Shown one piece after another: positions 11,850-24,959 of a stretch of DNA of 64,000 nucleotides (position 1 is the stretch's first letter; every line of letters begins with the position of its first letter). Origin of the DNA: Xiphydria camelus (Eukaryota; Arthropoda; Insecta; Hymenoptera; Xiphydriidae); the NCBI GenBank assembly GCA_963678675.1, contig OY783200.1:18981690-19045689 (forward strand), written 5' to 3'. The notes below the pieces were generated by a model that saw only the letters and a program-made list of their open reading frames with translations, had not been told where the DNA came from and made no database searches. A program made the position numbers and the translations under genes.

Positions 11850-13179
11850 ATAATATATAATGTATAAGATTCGAGAAATCATTAAATGAAATAATTAGGT
11901 CGCCCTCTCTTGGCAAAATACTAAAAAGTTGAGAATAAAATTTACCAATGGAAATGATTAATGCGGAAAAAGCATATGACGGCATGATGGTAAATTTTTA
12001 TACAATAATTTTCTATGCCGAAAGTTTTCCGGTGGTAAACAATGATACACTAAAGTTGACTTGGTGATGTAGATATCAAATATTCAAAATTAAAATGAAT
12101 TTCATTCCATATGAAACGTTGCCGTTACGACATCTAATAGAGATTTTACCGGCAATAAATTGATTACTGTCGAAATCTGCTAATGTACGTATTATACGAT
12201 AGTTACATTTTCAGTAGGTAATTTAGGTTAAGTAATGGCTTAATATTTGCAATAATTGGTGTCATTTTTATTACAATTTTGTACAAAAGTGGCCCGTGCT
12301 TTTCCTGCATACAAATTACCATATTTATCGACATAAAATATAATCAGCTTTGCAAAATACTAATACCTACCGAAAATACGCGAGTTAATATAAATCTCGT
12401 TCGATGTGGAATATGGCCACCGCCACATACAATAAACAGTTCCAACCGTCAGTAAATTAATTACAGTTCAATTCCGCTAATGTCTCGGTGATTAATTAGG
12501 GTTAATTAATATGTTAAAACTGCATTGGCACCGAGATGCATTCGTTTTAATTATGATGATAGCGGCATAAAAGACTGGGAGATTCGATTCCAAAATCCAG
12601 GCTCCTGAATTCGCCGCGAGATGGCGCGTGCTCTGCTCGCACCATTTTAAGTTATTTGAAAGTGATGATTCGATGGAAGGGAGGACTTCGCGAAGAAAGA
12701 GCGAGGGTCACGTGGGCGCGTCAACGCCAAAGGGTGAGCTATAATGGAATAATTTAAAGAGCGCACGGTGCGTATATAAGGAAGGTTGAGGGAAAGGATG
12801 CTGGCGGTAGCACAATAGATGAACGATCCCCATTGTGTCTACTCGTCGACCTACCCCGGGCGTAGGACATGCGACTGATTTTTCACTTCTGAATAAAATT
12901 ATGATAATGGGCCTCCGACCGCTTTTATACTCGCCCCATCAGCGAGAGCTTTTGTTTCAAACGCTTTTTTTTTCTGTACGCGTTTTCTTTCTCATTGAAA
13001 TATATGATAAAGACCCGTGCGCGTTAGCGTTAAAATGAGAGAGTGATAGTGAAAGGGAGAGAAAGCGAATTTTAGTCTAATTCTGAGTAGCGAGTATTTT
13101 ATACGGTGAGTCAATTAAAAGAAATTGGTAATAAAAATAGAATGAGAGTGTGAGAAAAAAAGTGAGTGAGTGTGAGTGT
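11850..13179. other. Unassigned sequence
   Basis: AT-rich to 12580, then a CpG-richer part with a TATATAAG near 12773. The ORF at 12835-13038 has no recognisable feature, so I do not call a promoter or gene. Confidence 0.4.
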
Positions 13180-14765
13180 GGGGCCCCAATTGGGGCCCAA
13201 TTGGGCTGCCCAATTACTAGTTGGGCGCCAATTGGGCAGCCCAATCAGTGCCCAATTGGGCTTTCGTTGGGCTTGTAACGCTCCGCCCAACCTATACCCA
13301 GTTTTGGCCGCCCAATTGGGCCCCAATTGGGCAACCTTATTTATGCCCAATCAATCTGAAATGTTACTTTTAATGCATAATAAGATTAATAATGAATAAT
13401 AAGATTAATAATAATTAATAAGATTTTATATTTTCTCATTAAATGTACAAAAGTAAAATATAAACGTATTCAAGCGGAACAATGATTGATACAAATCATA
13501 CGCGCGGGTTTCCTTAGTTTTTCATAGTTTCCTTAGTTATTCCATTGCATCTCCTATTTTTCTGCCACGGCTTGTTGGAGAAGAAAAACCATTGACTCGT
13601 CCCGTGCTCGCATGACGCTGAAAACAAAAAATAGAATATCCACAAAGATATATGTCCTTCATAGGCAATCAAAGTGAGGTTAGAATAGTCAGAAAGAAAG
13701 TAACTTATCTGATGGCAATTCTTCTGAGATGCTGCCGTCTCCTTTCCTGCTCTTTATGTACAGGCATCCAAAGAAAAGTAGCACTGCATCCGTTCACTAT
13801 CACGATTCACGATTATTAAAAAAAAATACAAACGATTAGCAAACTACACGGAGCATCTGTCACATTCACCACTATTCGCCAGGGCCGTCCCGAAAAAAGG
13901 GGACGTTTTCAGCCTCTCTCCAGGGCCGTACTCTTTTCCCGGGACGGCCCTTGCGAATTTCTAAACACAAAAATAGCCGTAGCGCCTAAACTAAAATAGC
14001 TAGAAAAAAAGTCATAAAGCAAAGATTAGAATGTTATTATCCAGAACTTTTATTAAGGTCATTTTGTCGAAAAAAAATAATAATAATAAAATAATAAAAA
14101 AGGCTTTTCACACTAAAAAATCACACTACCCTCGTCGATTTATTTGCGGCATAAGTAAAAATGGATAAGTGCCTTGGACTAAGTGATTAGGTACCAACTA
14201 AACGCTAATACTATATCGTATTACCTGACCCAAATTTCAGTCACTAAAAGTTCGGAATAGATTTCAATTTTATTTATTCTGTAATAGAAATGGCCAATTT
14301 ATCATTATATGTATCTTACTCCACTCGATTTGAAAAATGCTGTAAAGATTATTAAAAACGCAATTATCAAAGAATGAAATATATTATATATTTATTACCA
14401 ATGTGTCATCATAATAAAGTTAGTAAAGTTTTTGAGGCGATGCTATCAACATTAAAACATAAAAATTATACAATATTTCTTGCTAGGGTAGTGATTAGGT
14501 ACCTTAGTTGGGGACTGATTGGGCTGCCCAACGTAGCCCCAACTAAACGCTAATACTACATCGTATCACCTGACCCAAATTCCAGTCACTAAAAGTTCGG
14601 AATAAGTTCTAAATGTCCAGATTTATTTTTACTTCCGGTACATAAATAAAACAAACACAATTGTATCTATTCGATTTATTATATTTTATTCAAATTGGGC
14701 CGCCCAATTGGGGCCTAATTGGCGCCCAATTACTGATTGGGCCAACTTGGGCAGATTTCCACACG
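13180..14765. repeat. CCCAATTGGG palindrome cluster and flanking direct repeats
   Basis: At 13183-13335 the decamer CCCAATTGGG and half-sites (TTGGGC, GCCCAA) recur about a dozen times. Smaller groups occur at 14503-14535 and 14693-14755. Between them, about 100 bases starting GTGATTAGGTACC are directly repeated (14180-14265 and 14490-14605, sharing CTAATACTA, TCACTAAAAGTTCGGAATA). This looks like the subterminal repeats of a DNA transposon, with the open frames being by-products of the repeats (QLGPNW-type). I see no transposase. Confidence 0.5.
13880..13951. mobile_element. 72-bp mini-MITE, AGGGCCGTCCCG termini
   Basis: The left AGGGCCGTCCCG is inverted at the right (CGGGACGGCCCT), and a third half-site, AGGGCCGTAC, lies inside. 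It is inserted within the 13180-14765 repeat block. Confidence 0.55.
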
Positions 14766-16030
14766 GGAATCTCCTTCTTTCAAATTTAATAGAAAACACT
14801 GTTCAAAATTAGTAAACCATAGTAAATACTAATTTATTACGCACGCTCTAAATTTTACTTTGAATTAATAGCATCAAAGATCTACTCGTTATTGATGTAA
14901 TAGAAGAATCTTCCCCAAAATAAAAAATAATATCACGTATAATAATGTTAAATTCAATTACTGTATCAGTGTAAATCAGTGTTAATTTTAATAAACGAAC
15001 GCATGCGTTTTATGTTTATTATTATATTAGTTTCTAATTACATGGACAAACGTTAATATGGATATTTTTATTTCCTGGAAAATGATAGTAAAGTATTGCT
15101 GAACATGAAAAAAATGTACCCTTATTCAACAGGGCGTAAGAGGTGAATAAGTTCGAAGAAGTTGAGCGCACGACTTCAGATTAATCGCTAGTGGCCCTGT
15201 TATATAGTTCCGCTCTACTTCCGTTCTCCCTGCTCCTCCTTCTTCACCAATTTTACCCTTTCCCACCTCCATCCGCCGTTTCGATATCGATTATTTGCCA
15301 CCGACCGCACCGGATTATATCCCGTTAGGAGATGCTGGAGGGCTCCGGGACTCCTAGACGGTAATTACCTCGGTAATTGACCGGTCTTAATTATCGCAAA
15401 ATTTTATTACAAACGGGAAATATAGTTTTAATAAGCTGCCGTGGCAACGGATTATGGATCCCCCGTACTGAATATCCCTCCTCCTCCCACTCTCTTTCCC
15501 TCTTGCTTTCCTTCTCTCTCGCCAATCTCTTCCCCTCTCCCCATTCTCACGGGTTTTCTCTATATCTGCGAGAGGCACGAGAAAAGTACTTCGAGGATAG
15601 TGGAGAGGAAATGATTGGATGCAATTAAATATGCAAAACTCTCGCATCCCGTCGAGTAAATTATTATCGCACACTGGTGGGCATTGCTAATGCCTCTAGG
15701 TAATATTATAAAGAAGAATAAATGCACACGAGTGCATTATTATGATTAGGATGGACAGGGATGATTTTAATATAGGAGATGAATCGTTTTCAATCGCGAT
15801 TATTTTTCTTCCCATCAACTTTAGGCTGTAATTGATACAAAACTTTATTGTAGTCGGAGATTCGCCCTACAAGAAATATTATACTAATTTTAATGAAAAG
15901 TTTATAAAAAGGGGGATAATCGCGGTCGAATATTTGTATCCTATTTCTGGCTCTAGCACATTCTTCAACCGGAATTAATTCACTTTCTGACATTTTCACT
16001 GATCTCCATATAAATATGACTTTCTTGTAG
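14766..16030. other. Unassigned, partly GC-richer sequence
   Basis: 15180-15660 is single-copy-looking with CT-rich tracts (15478-15540) and AATTACC/GGTAATT dyads near 15362-15376. It could contain regulatory DNA; no gene is visible. Confidence 0.4.
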
Positions 16031-16795
16031 TACACTGTAAACAATTTTTTCGGGATTTATCCCGAAAATAGTCGGAAAGCTTAAAATCCGAAATAATCGG
16101 GAATTTTCCCAACTAGGTATTATAAAAACTAATATTTTTTACCATTAAAAATTGATCATATTGCGGAATTCTGTTCGATCAAGAGTAACTTGAGAATTCA
16201 CAAATAGGGCTTAGAGAAGAGCAAAGCGATCATAAATAATATTCTGCCCATATCCCTCTAAGTTCATAATAGTAAAAATAACTTATTTTAGCAGTAGATT
16301 TTAAGTTTTACACGCGTATTAAGAGTAAATTCAACTATTTGAAATTAGTAAAATAATTTACCATTGAATAGCGAAAATTAATATATTGTGGCCGAATATT
16401 GCTACCTATAATCTTTATTACTGTTCACGTCATATTTTGTCCTATATAAATTCAACGAATCGGTGAAAAATTATAATTTTATCCTATAGAATTAAATTCC
16501 CGAAAGACTTCAGCAATTGCAGAATTATTTACATTTTTAGTAATATTCCAAAACATAGTGGTTCTTTCCCCAAGAAAAGCAGGATTTTTTCCGATATGTT
16601 AGTGAAAATTCCCAAAAGTGTTTGGTAATTTCAGAATTGCCTACACTTTCGATAATATCTTCGAGTAGTACAGTACTTTTCCCTAAAAAGTAAGGAATTT
16701 TACCAAAATATTAGGAAAAAAATGTTTTCCCACTTTAGTTCAGAAAAATTTCGTGCAAAAAGTTCGGGAAAATTCGTTAAATTTTGTATAGTGTA
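16031..16795. mobile_element. 765-bp TIR element with TACACTRTA ends
   Basis: The left TACACTGTAAACAATTTTTT is inverted at the right end (...GTATAGTGTA), and CGGGA motifs recur in both subterminal zones. The right half (16490-16725) holds two diverged units of about 120 bases with CCC(A/T)A-GAAAAG and AATTGC blocks. No ORF of interest. Confidence 0.55.
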
Positions 16796-19700
16796 TGAAA
16801 GGAGATCATTAAACAAATATTACATCAATTCCGTCTCAGAGTCCACCGACAAAAAGATAATCGCAATCGAACAACACCACCCTGTCTTGCGTTCTAACTT
16901 CCGAAACAAACACAATCGAATCGTCCTATCATCTGGATTCCGATAAGTGGCTCTCCAGGGGTTGGCACAGTAAGCGAAGAGTCACCAATTAGATACTCGT
17001 ACAGTTTGCGACCCCCGGCGTGATTCGGCACGCGTGGCGCGCGCGCTACAGGAGTTCCAAATCGCCGGCAATTATTTGCTCTCGAACAACATCGTCAACA
17101 ACGACTGCTACGATGAGACGCATACGCGCGTAGAGAAATAAATGCAGGGGTGCTTATCTCGCGCGTCATCGAGCACCGCTGGGTAGGCGGCGCTAACCGA
17201 CGTTCGACTAATGAATGGACGCACGTTATTATTTTCAACGTAGTCGCGCTAGTGCGGTAGGTTGTCGCATTAATTAAACTCTGATCCACGACGGATAAAG
17301 AGGGAAGGCTCTTCGGCGCCCCGTTATTATTTCGTAACGGGAGCAGGGGGCGGACTTAACGTGGAAAATCTGCTCGGCACTTCCGGTTATAAGCGGCGTG
17401 TTATATCTCGGGAAATCGCCCATCCCATCTCTCTCAGCCCATCGCGCACCCGACCTTTTTTCATCCCCTTCCATCTCGACTTCTTCCTGGAACGGAGCAC
17501 CCGGGTTTTAAGTTGGAATTCCAATTAGACTCCTCCGGTGGATAATGGCTACGATAGTTGGCTGTTAGCCGGCCGGCGATTAATTGAAAGGTAAACTTAC
17601 CAGTTGGTTATATATGCCGCTGCTGCGGGACTTTCGAAGGGTCTTTGAGACCGGAGGATGAGGGAAGGGGGTGAGTCGTCAGACTGCGTCGTAGACGTTA
17701 GGAAAGATATCTGATCGACTCGAGTATGCGTATAAGTACATGCTTGGAAATTTTGTATTAAATTTAATGTATTTTAAATGTTCCAAGTAGTTCACATAAA
17801 TTTTTGTGTTAGTTTAACAAAAGCTCCTAAGTTAACCCTGTATCGGTTTCTGTAACCATATGCAGGTTTCGTTTCTTTAGACACAAATATTCATAAAATT
17901 CACGACACACATAATTGTAGTTTTCTTTAATGCATAACTTGCAATTGTTACTTGGCCGATTTGTCACACTAAACTTCCAAAAAATATTGTTTCTATGGTA
18001 TTGCTAAACTTTGCCCGGACTGATGCGGGGTTAAAAAGTAACTCAAGAATTATGTCAAATATGAAATATAAATAGAATGGTTTTTTGTGTTAAAGCCACA
18101 TTTGATTTGTGTCATTTTAACTGATTGTTTTTATATCTTCTGATTTAAAGAAATATTCAAAATTAACATAACATGAGTTAGTGTAGCTGTTTTTCTGTAT
18201 GACATAGTTTCCGCTGATATTCAACTCAAATTTTTCATCTTCGCAGCAAAAATGATGATTGATATTTTTAGGAACAACACACTTCTTTACAAATTAACAC
18301 TCAGATAATATAATCGCAAAAACAATGCACGATATTCTAGTTTCTTGCTTTTTTACACATAAATTCTTACATTTATAATATGTTAAAACGAATCGACATA
18401 TAGAGGAAAGTCGCCTAATATGGGGATGTTTTTTACTTACTTAAATGAATATATGTTAAAATACTTGAAAATCAATGAGCGTGAGTTTGTACAATCTCTT
18501 ACTCGTGTAGATTTATAATACAAACAAATATTGTCAGAATTATGCTGCGTGCGTAAGGCGAAGGGCTAACTTTTGTTCCTTGAGGAGACTGATTGTGAGT
18601 AAAAAACGGCCCGAAATACATATGCCGCTTTGACTGGACGCTATTCGTACTATTTTTCGACATGGACAAGATAACGCCGAATGATATGTTATAATTATAA
18701 GTGCCGATGCGAGGTCGAAGCTCAAGCTCTGTCCAACTTTTACGAGGCCGAAGCTGAGGTGTGTTTTGATATTTGATATTTATTTAATAAAAGTTAATCG
18801 GCTATATACAAAAATTTACTATAAAATTGTGTAAAAAACTCTCCCGACAGTAGCTCATACATCCAATGATCTAACCAACTTTTTGATTCCCTCATTTTAA
18901 CCGGACGTTCTTAATGCTTCGCGTGCGTAATTCTCGGGGTTGGCACGGGAAGCACGCAGGGAGGAGCCCCTATAGTATATGTATGATATATTGATATACG
19001 ATTGAGCATATAATAAATGTTATTTGAATGAAATACATCAATATCAACTTAATGTCTTTGTTACATCACTCAATTAAAATCGATATTGTAACAAATTTAA
19101 TTATTTATGAAAACTTTTATTTACTTCAAACGATTCGAAATTGAATTTTTTCAAATTAATCCATTTTTTTCTATGCAATAGCTTTCTCGAAACTTCATGA
19201 TCGCGTGAATGAAGATCGACACTGTACATTTTCAAAGTCGAAAACTGATCCAAATGTAAGGAAGACAGGAGACAGGTGTAAAAGTAGAAAAGGACGATCT
19301 GTTGAAAGACTTGGCAGATCCGCGCTGCAGCGCTGCACTTACCTGAAAATAGAAAACAAGGAGCAGTTATAGAAAGTTACTACATGGAAGTGATGTGAAT
19401 AATTGAGTAACGAAGTAGGTGCGCTGTATCTGTTAGGTCTACATATAGATAGACGGAAGCCTGACGGCTTTCTGTCGCATGAATTTACTATCGTTCAATT
19501 CCATATAGGTACACCGTATTCTCGTGTATAGGTCAGGGAGACAGGGTCATCTATAGTAAAAGCAGAATAGTTGCCCCCCGGTTGAAAACTAAGTTCAAAA
19601 TCGATTATCTGGAAATCAGCTGTAGAATCGAAGAGAAGTTTCAATAGAAAATATTCACCTATATTTTTACTATAAAAAAGCTGCTGTATATTTTTTTTTA

Positions 19701-19835
19701 TATTTCCACTGTGTTTCAAGATAATCGTATTCAAAGTTAAACAGGAACTGGAGCGTTTATCCTACTTTTACCCTGTGCACAATCTTACTTGCCATTACAC
19801 CTAGTTAATATAATTATTATACGAAGGATAATATA
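16796..19835. other. Long stretch without a recognisable gene
   Basis: 16950-17680 is CpG-richer and free of repeats I can see. 17740-19130 is AT-rich. 19130-19800 is mixed. Small ORFs throughout lack recognisable motifs. Confidence 0.4.
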
Positions 19836-20599
19836 GTAAACCGGGGGAATATGGCGGTATAAATTTCAAAGGCTCACATTCTAATAAGCAACCGTTCCAG
19901 CCGCAATATGAAGGTGGCATCTTAGAGAGAGCGTACATATATGGGTATTTTACGTTAAATGTGCTCGTTGCCATATTCCCAGTGACAAAGACGTTAGTTA
20001 CAAGTAGAAATATCGAATGATACGCTATGGCCATATTACCCGTACCCATGGGTAATATGGCAACATGCTATTTCCGTAAAAATTAAATTATTTAAGAGAT
20101 TGAAAACATAAAGCTCTTATGTTTTTTCGAATATAAGTTCGAGGCATCTCAAACAAATGCAAAAATGGGTAATACACCGCTGCCTTGAGGTAATATATCG
20201 CACTCAAAAATCCTAAGGCATATTACCCCACAATAAACCTTATCAAAATGAAAATCAAAACACTTCTTTAAGATACGTATAACTGAATGTTTCGCCACAA
20301 AGAAGTAAGGTTACGAATCATACTTTGGCATACTCCTATTAAAATTGATCAAATCTACTTGAAACTTCCTTCACCATTATAGAGTAACTCAACATGAGAA
20401 AATTTTTCAACGGTATTTACCCTTACACTGACATTATTCACTCAAAAAAAAAACTGCTAAATTTGATTTGTAAATAATTCACGTGTGGTTACTGTCCCAC
20501 ACTAACATATTAATAGGACCATTGATGCCAATTGTTGGCTTTGAAAGAAACTATCGAACTGTGCCATATTACTCGATGTGCCATATTCCCCCGGTTTAC
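19836..20599. mobile_element. 764-bp TIR element with GTAAACCGGGGG ends
   Basis: Perfect ~20-bp terminal repeats: GTAAACCGGGGGAATATGGC at the left and its complement ending at 20599. GGTAATATG-type motifs recur inside. An AAT/AAC microsatellite follows at 20602-20625. No transposase. Confidence 0.65.
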
Positions 20600-21705
20600 A
20601 CTAATAATAACAATAATAATAACGATGAGGATGATGCATTAGTAAGGAAAAGAGAAAAGGGTGGCCCACGGAGGCCTGGCTCGCATACCCGCGCGCGTGA
20701 TGTTAGCAAGTATACGAGACAATTAATAACGTCGGCCCTCCCCAACGTGGTGCTGCGCTCGACGTGTGAGCTACTTCTTGCGATGCGCAAGACCGGCGCG
20801 CGCGTCCGTCAAACTCACGAGAAGACTCGCAGGTTTCCCTCCTCACCCCACAATGCCCTCCTGGGTAGAGAATCAGAAACTTGAAAATTAAGTCGCACGT
20901 GAAGAGGGAGGGAGGGGGGGGGGGTGAACAGGGCGCCACGTACCCCTATAAATGTCTAATTGAACTGAGAACCATTAGACGAGCTTACGAAATTTTGGAC
21001 TTTTTCAGTTCCAAAAGTTGCAGGAGATGAATTTGACACATTTCTAACACGGAAAACGAATCTGGTTACAAAACGTTCCCAGCACGCCAGATCTTCAAGC
21101 AAATTCACGAAATTGATCAAAGCAGCCTTTTTTGGATCATTTAAGTTGGAATTACTCGAAAATTTGTCGTGCTGAGAATTTTCTCAAGTCGAATTCATTT
21201 TCGGCGTCAAGCAAGAATCCATCAGTTTCGCTTCTCGTGATTTTTGTAACTGACTCTCGCACCGAGTACCGCGCCTGTAAGGCGAAGAGCGAGAGACCGA
21301 AAGTCGATAATGAGTGATATAATATCGCTGAATTCTCAGTTTCACCCTTTCGTCGGGGGATAATCAGTGTTAATTGGGTCGAGGAGGGAAAGGGCCCAGG
21401 CCACGGAGATTCGCATCGCTATTAACGACGTAACGAGGTTTCCAGTTCACTTTTCACCATCCGCCCCTCGCCACTCCCGCCTCTTGTCGACTCGATTTTT
21501 TCTCTCCTCTTCGCCCTATCGGCACTACTTACTGTGGCAAAGGGAATAGAAATAGGGGGTGCAGATGAGAGAGAAAGATGTGTGGAACCGAGGGTTGCGG
21601 TGCACTCGTTAATTACTGGAGTTTTAATGAGCAGAATTGCAAGTCCCCTTCCACCGTGACCTGCTGATGCGATACTACCGTCTTTATTTACGCGATCGAC
21701 CGATG
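20600..21705. other. GC-richer unassigned block
   Basis: Overlapping ORFs on both strands at 20483-20939 reflect GC content rather than a gene. A G-homopolymer is at about 20913-20924. 20940-21600 has no recognisable feature. Confidence 0.4.
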
Positions 21706-21800
21706 TAGGGGAGAGTTGGCTATATTGTACTATCGTCTTAATCGTACCACCGTTAATATTTCATGAAACAGGGATAGTAGAGCACACTGCTTTACACTGA
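21706..21800. repeat. Partial copy of the GGAGAGAGTTG MITE
   Basis: GGGGAGAGTTGGCTATATTG... with TACCACCGT and TTTCATGAAAC matches the left half of the MITEs at 48283-48426 and 58352-58502. The right half is missing. Confidence 0.55.
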
Positions 21801-23190
21801 CAGAAATAATTGCTAGTGTCAAAAAAAAAAGTATTGAACCAAGAACATAATATGATTATAAAATTTGTTAAAAGTACAGGTTCTTGATCGAAGAATACAT
21901 ATTCTTGACTTCAGATTACCTTCGCTGTGGCAAGAAATTCTTCCCGTGCGAGAAAAACAATTACACGAGACTGTTAAACATTTTCTTGCACTAAGAATAC
22001 CATGGCTTGACCCTGGATTTATATTTTTGATCGAAGAAAAAATGTTGGCACCCCAACAATTATTTTGTCATAGCAGGGAAAATCAACACTGGTACCACCA
22101 TATGAATCGTATCACCATTGATTTTCAATATAACTAACCATTCTCCTCTGTGTTTTCGACAATTCCTTATTTTATTTTGACGTTTTTATTAATAACAATA
22201 CCGACAAATACTCAATAAACATATCAGACATTTCCGTCGACGATTCTTCGCACCCACATAATTATATGTTTCCATTTAAACTCTCGTTTTCTTTTTAACT
22301 AGATCGACGAAATCATTTTTTTTTTAATTAATAATGAAAGTATTCGGTATATGTAAAAATAAAATACATTTGAGAAAAATATAAAATGATGAAAATAAAG
22401 ATATATGAGTATTATTGAGTACCTTTAATGCATATATAAATAATGTGATATATTCGATATATTTGTCGGCGGAAATTGTTTCATGTCTGAATAACTTTCG
22501 TCGTGGCGCGACGATTATAAAGCGACGTTCACGGCTACGATAAGAGGCACGCTCTCTACGATTGAACTTACTATCCTGCGGCCATCGAGCGTTATCTGAC
22601 GGAATACCCGCGCAATCTATTTTTAGTAGTTAATAGAGTTTCCGTAGCGCGCGGCCACGGTAAATGTGTTTCAGCCAATCAACGCTCGACCCCGTTTTCA
22701 CATTTCTTTTCGATTAAATCGGGGGGACCGCGAGCTCCAGGGGTAGCGTATATCGACGATGCGGTGGACACGTAGCCGGTCAGGCAATACGTCCCCGTAC
22801 GCCAGTACGGCCGCACCGTTCGACGTTACAATCTCCATCCCGGCGGTGTATTAAAGCGACGGTGCGAAATTAATCGAGATCTGTGATCCCACCGAAGCGG
22901 CAACGCAAATTGGAAACTACCCCTCAGAACTAGTTCCGCATAATTCCGATAGGAAAACAAACCCGGCGATACGAGTCTCCGTTCTCCGTTCAACCGCTTC
23001 GACTCGATTTTCCACGTGCGGATACAGTGAAGTATCGACTTTTTCCCGTTCGGTGCTTCCCGCGTGTGCTTCCCGCGGCGCAGCGCACGTGGCGAGAGTG
23101 GAGGACCACGGCCCATATAGCGCCGAGATGCTGGAACGGGGGCGCGTGGCGTTATCTTTCTGCGTAGTCCCGAGCGCGAGAGAAAATCGA

Positions 23191-23192
<2 letters not shown>
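21801..23192. other. Unassigned sequence with a CpG-rich right half
   Basis: The ORF at 21865-22137 is unrecognised. 22480-23190 is rich in CpG and could be a promoter region or first exon of a gene outside the detectable frame, but no splice-supported ORF is seen. Confidence 0.35.

Positions 23193-23268
<76 letters not shown>
23193..23268. repeat. (CT)n microsatellite
   Basis: An uninterrupted CT run of about 76 bases. It inflates a plus-strand ORF (23053-23532) with a long Ser-Leu tract, which I do not consider coding. Confidence 0.95.
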
Positions 23269-23271
<3 letters not shown>

Positions 23272-23280
23272 GTTTATTAT

Positions 23281-23350
23281 TTAACCCCTTTGTGCCTGAA
23301 TTTTCATTTACGTCAACGCAAACGTGATATATCAGGCATAAAGGGGTTAA
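23281..23350. mobile_element. 70-bp piggyBac-type MITE
   Basis: TTAA at both edges, with inverted ends CCCCTTTGTGCCTGA and TCAGGCATAAAGGGG. TTAA target duplication with CCC...GGG termini is the piggyBac hallmark. Confidence 0.65.
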
Positions 23351-23694
23351 TTACACTGGTCAACAGTGATTTTGTAACACGAACCAGACCAGGTGATTCT
23401 TATAGATTTATGTGCGCTAAAAACGAATCTGACTCTCAAATTTGCGTATCACACGTCAGGATTTTGAAATACTTGAGGTTAAATATACGAAAACGGGCGA
23501 TTTTTGCCATATTCACGAGTCTATTACAATGAAACTAAAAAATGTTTCTGAATTGTACTTACAGCATTTGAAAGTGTCGTTTTTGAACTTTTCAATGCAT
23601 TACTTGATTGTTCCTAAACGATTTTACAAAGCCAAATTTCAGTACGACAAGTCGATCATGTAGGTCCACCGCACCACGCGCCTGATACATTTAA

Positions 23695-24022
23695 AGTAAA
23701 CGATCGCAGAAGTAGTATCGCAGCCACTGAATGCGTGCAAAAACAGTACGTTATCTACCACTGCTTGTCCACCTTGCTAACTTTGTGAAGAAAATACTAC
23801 TTCTGCGGTTTTAAGCCAAGGAAAAGTCAAGTTCTTTAATGTTCTCGAAAATTCCAAAGCATTGCATCGGACTGTACATTAAAGAACTTGACTTTTCCTT
23901 GGCTTAAAAAATCGCAGTAATTTTTTCTTCACAAAGTTTGCAAGGTGGACAAGCAGTGGAAGATAACGTACTGCTTTTGCACGCATTCAGTGGCTGCGAT
24001 ACTACTTCTGCGATCGTTTACT
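23695..24022. repeat. Palindrome whose arms both encode an HAFSGCDTTS peptide
   Basis: The arms 23695-23850 and 23877-24022 are inverted copies. Read outward from the centre, each encodes DNVL(L/F)LHAFSGCDTTSAIVY. An LHALxGCDTTSA motif occurs in uncharacterised, transposon-associated invertebrate proteins (recalled, not searched). Neither arm has an open frame beyond the motif. A coding fragment has been turned into an inverted pair. Confidence 0.7.
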
Positions 24023-24959
24023 CTACCTCATGATGGTGTGAAAACGAGTATAATTGATTACTAGTAGATAATTCGTAAATAATAAGTGCAACTTCCTGTG
24101 AAAAGGGCGCGTTTTTGCGATTTTAAGAAATATGCCCCACTTTGATATAATATAGCTCAGAAACCATTTGTTTAGTAGAAAAATGTTTCAGACAAAACTT
24201 GTAGAGAATTTAGTCCTCTATAATTTTTGTAATAAGTACTTTTTGGATGGAAGCAACCAAAAAGGAGATAATGACAAAAAATTGATTTTCGCCGCCGTTT
24301 TGTTAAAATGGCGGCGTTTCCCACAACAGTACGATGTCGCAAACTTAATATGTTGTTCAGGACGTAAAACTGAACTAACATGCCAACTTTCAAAACTTCC
24401 CGATTTAATGCAAGGTAAAACTCCCCATTGACTGGACTACAGGTGGTATGGAAAAGAGTGATTTTATGCCAATACTACTCAATAATAATACTAATCGTAG
24501 GTACTTTGCCACAGCTGTTTACATTGAAAAGCTGTTATACTTGTAACACAAGTTAACAGCTTGTGTACCTGGAATGCTGACAAATATTTATAACATGTAG
24601 AAACTTTGATATGGCATATGATTTCCATAACTTTTCCGCAAGAATCACAAAGGGCTCCACTTTGAATGGTCGTAGCATCGTAACGGTTCACATTAGAAAC
24701 ACACAAAACGGTAAAGAATTTTTTGTAGCAAATTTATTCTAGATTATTTTTCATAATACCTAGGTATTTTGTTGATAAAGTTGATGGTTTGGGAGATATT
24801 TGCAAAAAACCGAAAAACGGTACCTTCTTAGGGCCAGAAGGGCCAACGCCGACCTCGCTCGAGGGGGAAAACTTGGGAGAGTAATATCTGAGTCCAAATA
24901 AAGCGATTAAAGCAATTTTCAGCTTTCCACTAATTATTTGCTTATTGAACTACTATTCG
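24023..24959. other. Probable transposon-derived but unassigned
   Basis: A 71-residue minus ORF (24491-24706) contains CDSCGK and other scattered Cys, a possible zinc-binding remnant. An 87-residue plus ORF (24168-24431) has no recognised domain. Confidence 0.3.

Noticed and set aside
13111..13399. ORFs on both strands with repeated QLGPNW-like words
   Set aside because: By-product of the CCCAATTGGG palindromes; both strands give similar peptides.
20483..20939. Overlapping ORFs including a poly-Asn tract
   Set aside because: The tract is an AAC/AAT microsatellite at the end of a transposon; the remaining frames overlap on both strands.
23053..23532. 159-residue ORF
   Set aside because: A third of it is a (CT)n microsatellite and it runs through a piggyBac-type MITE.
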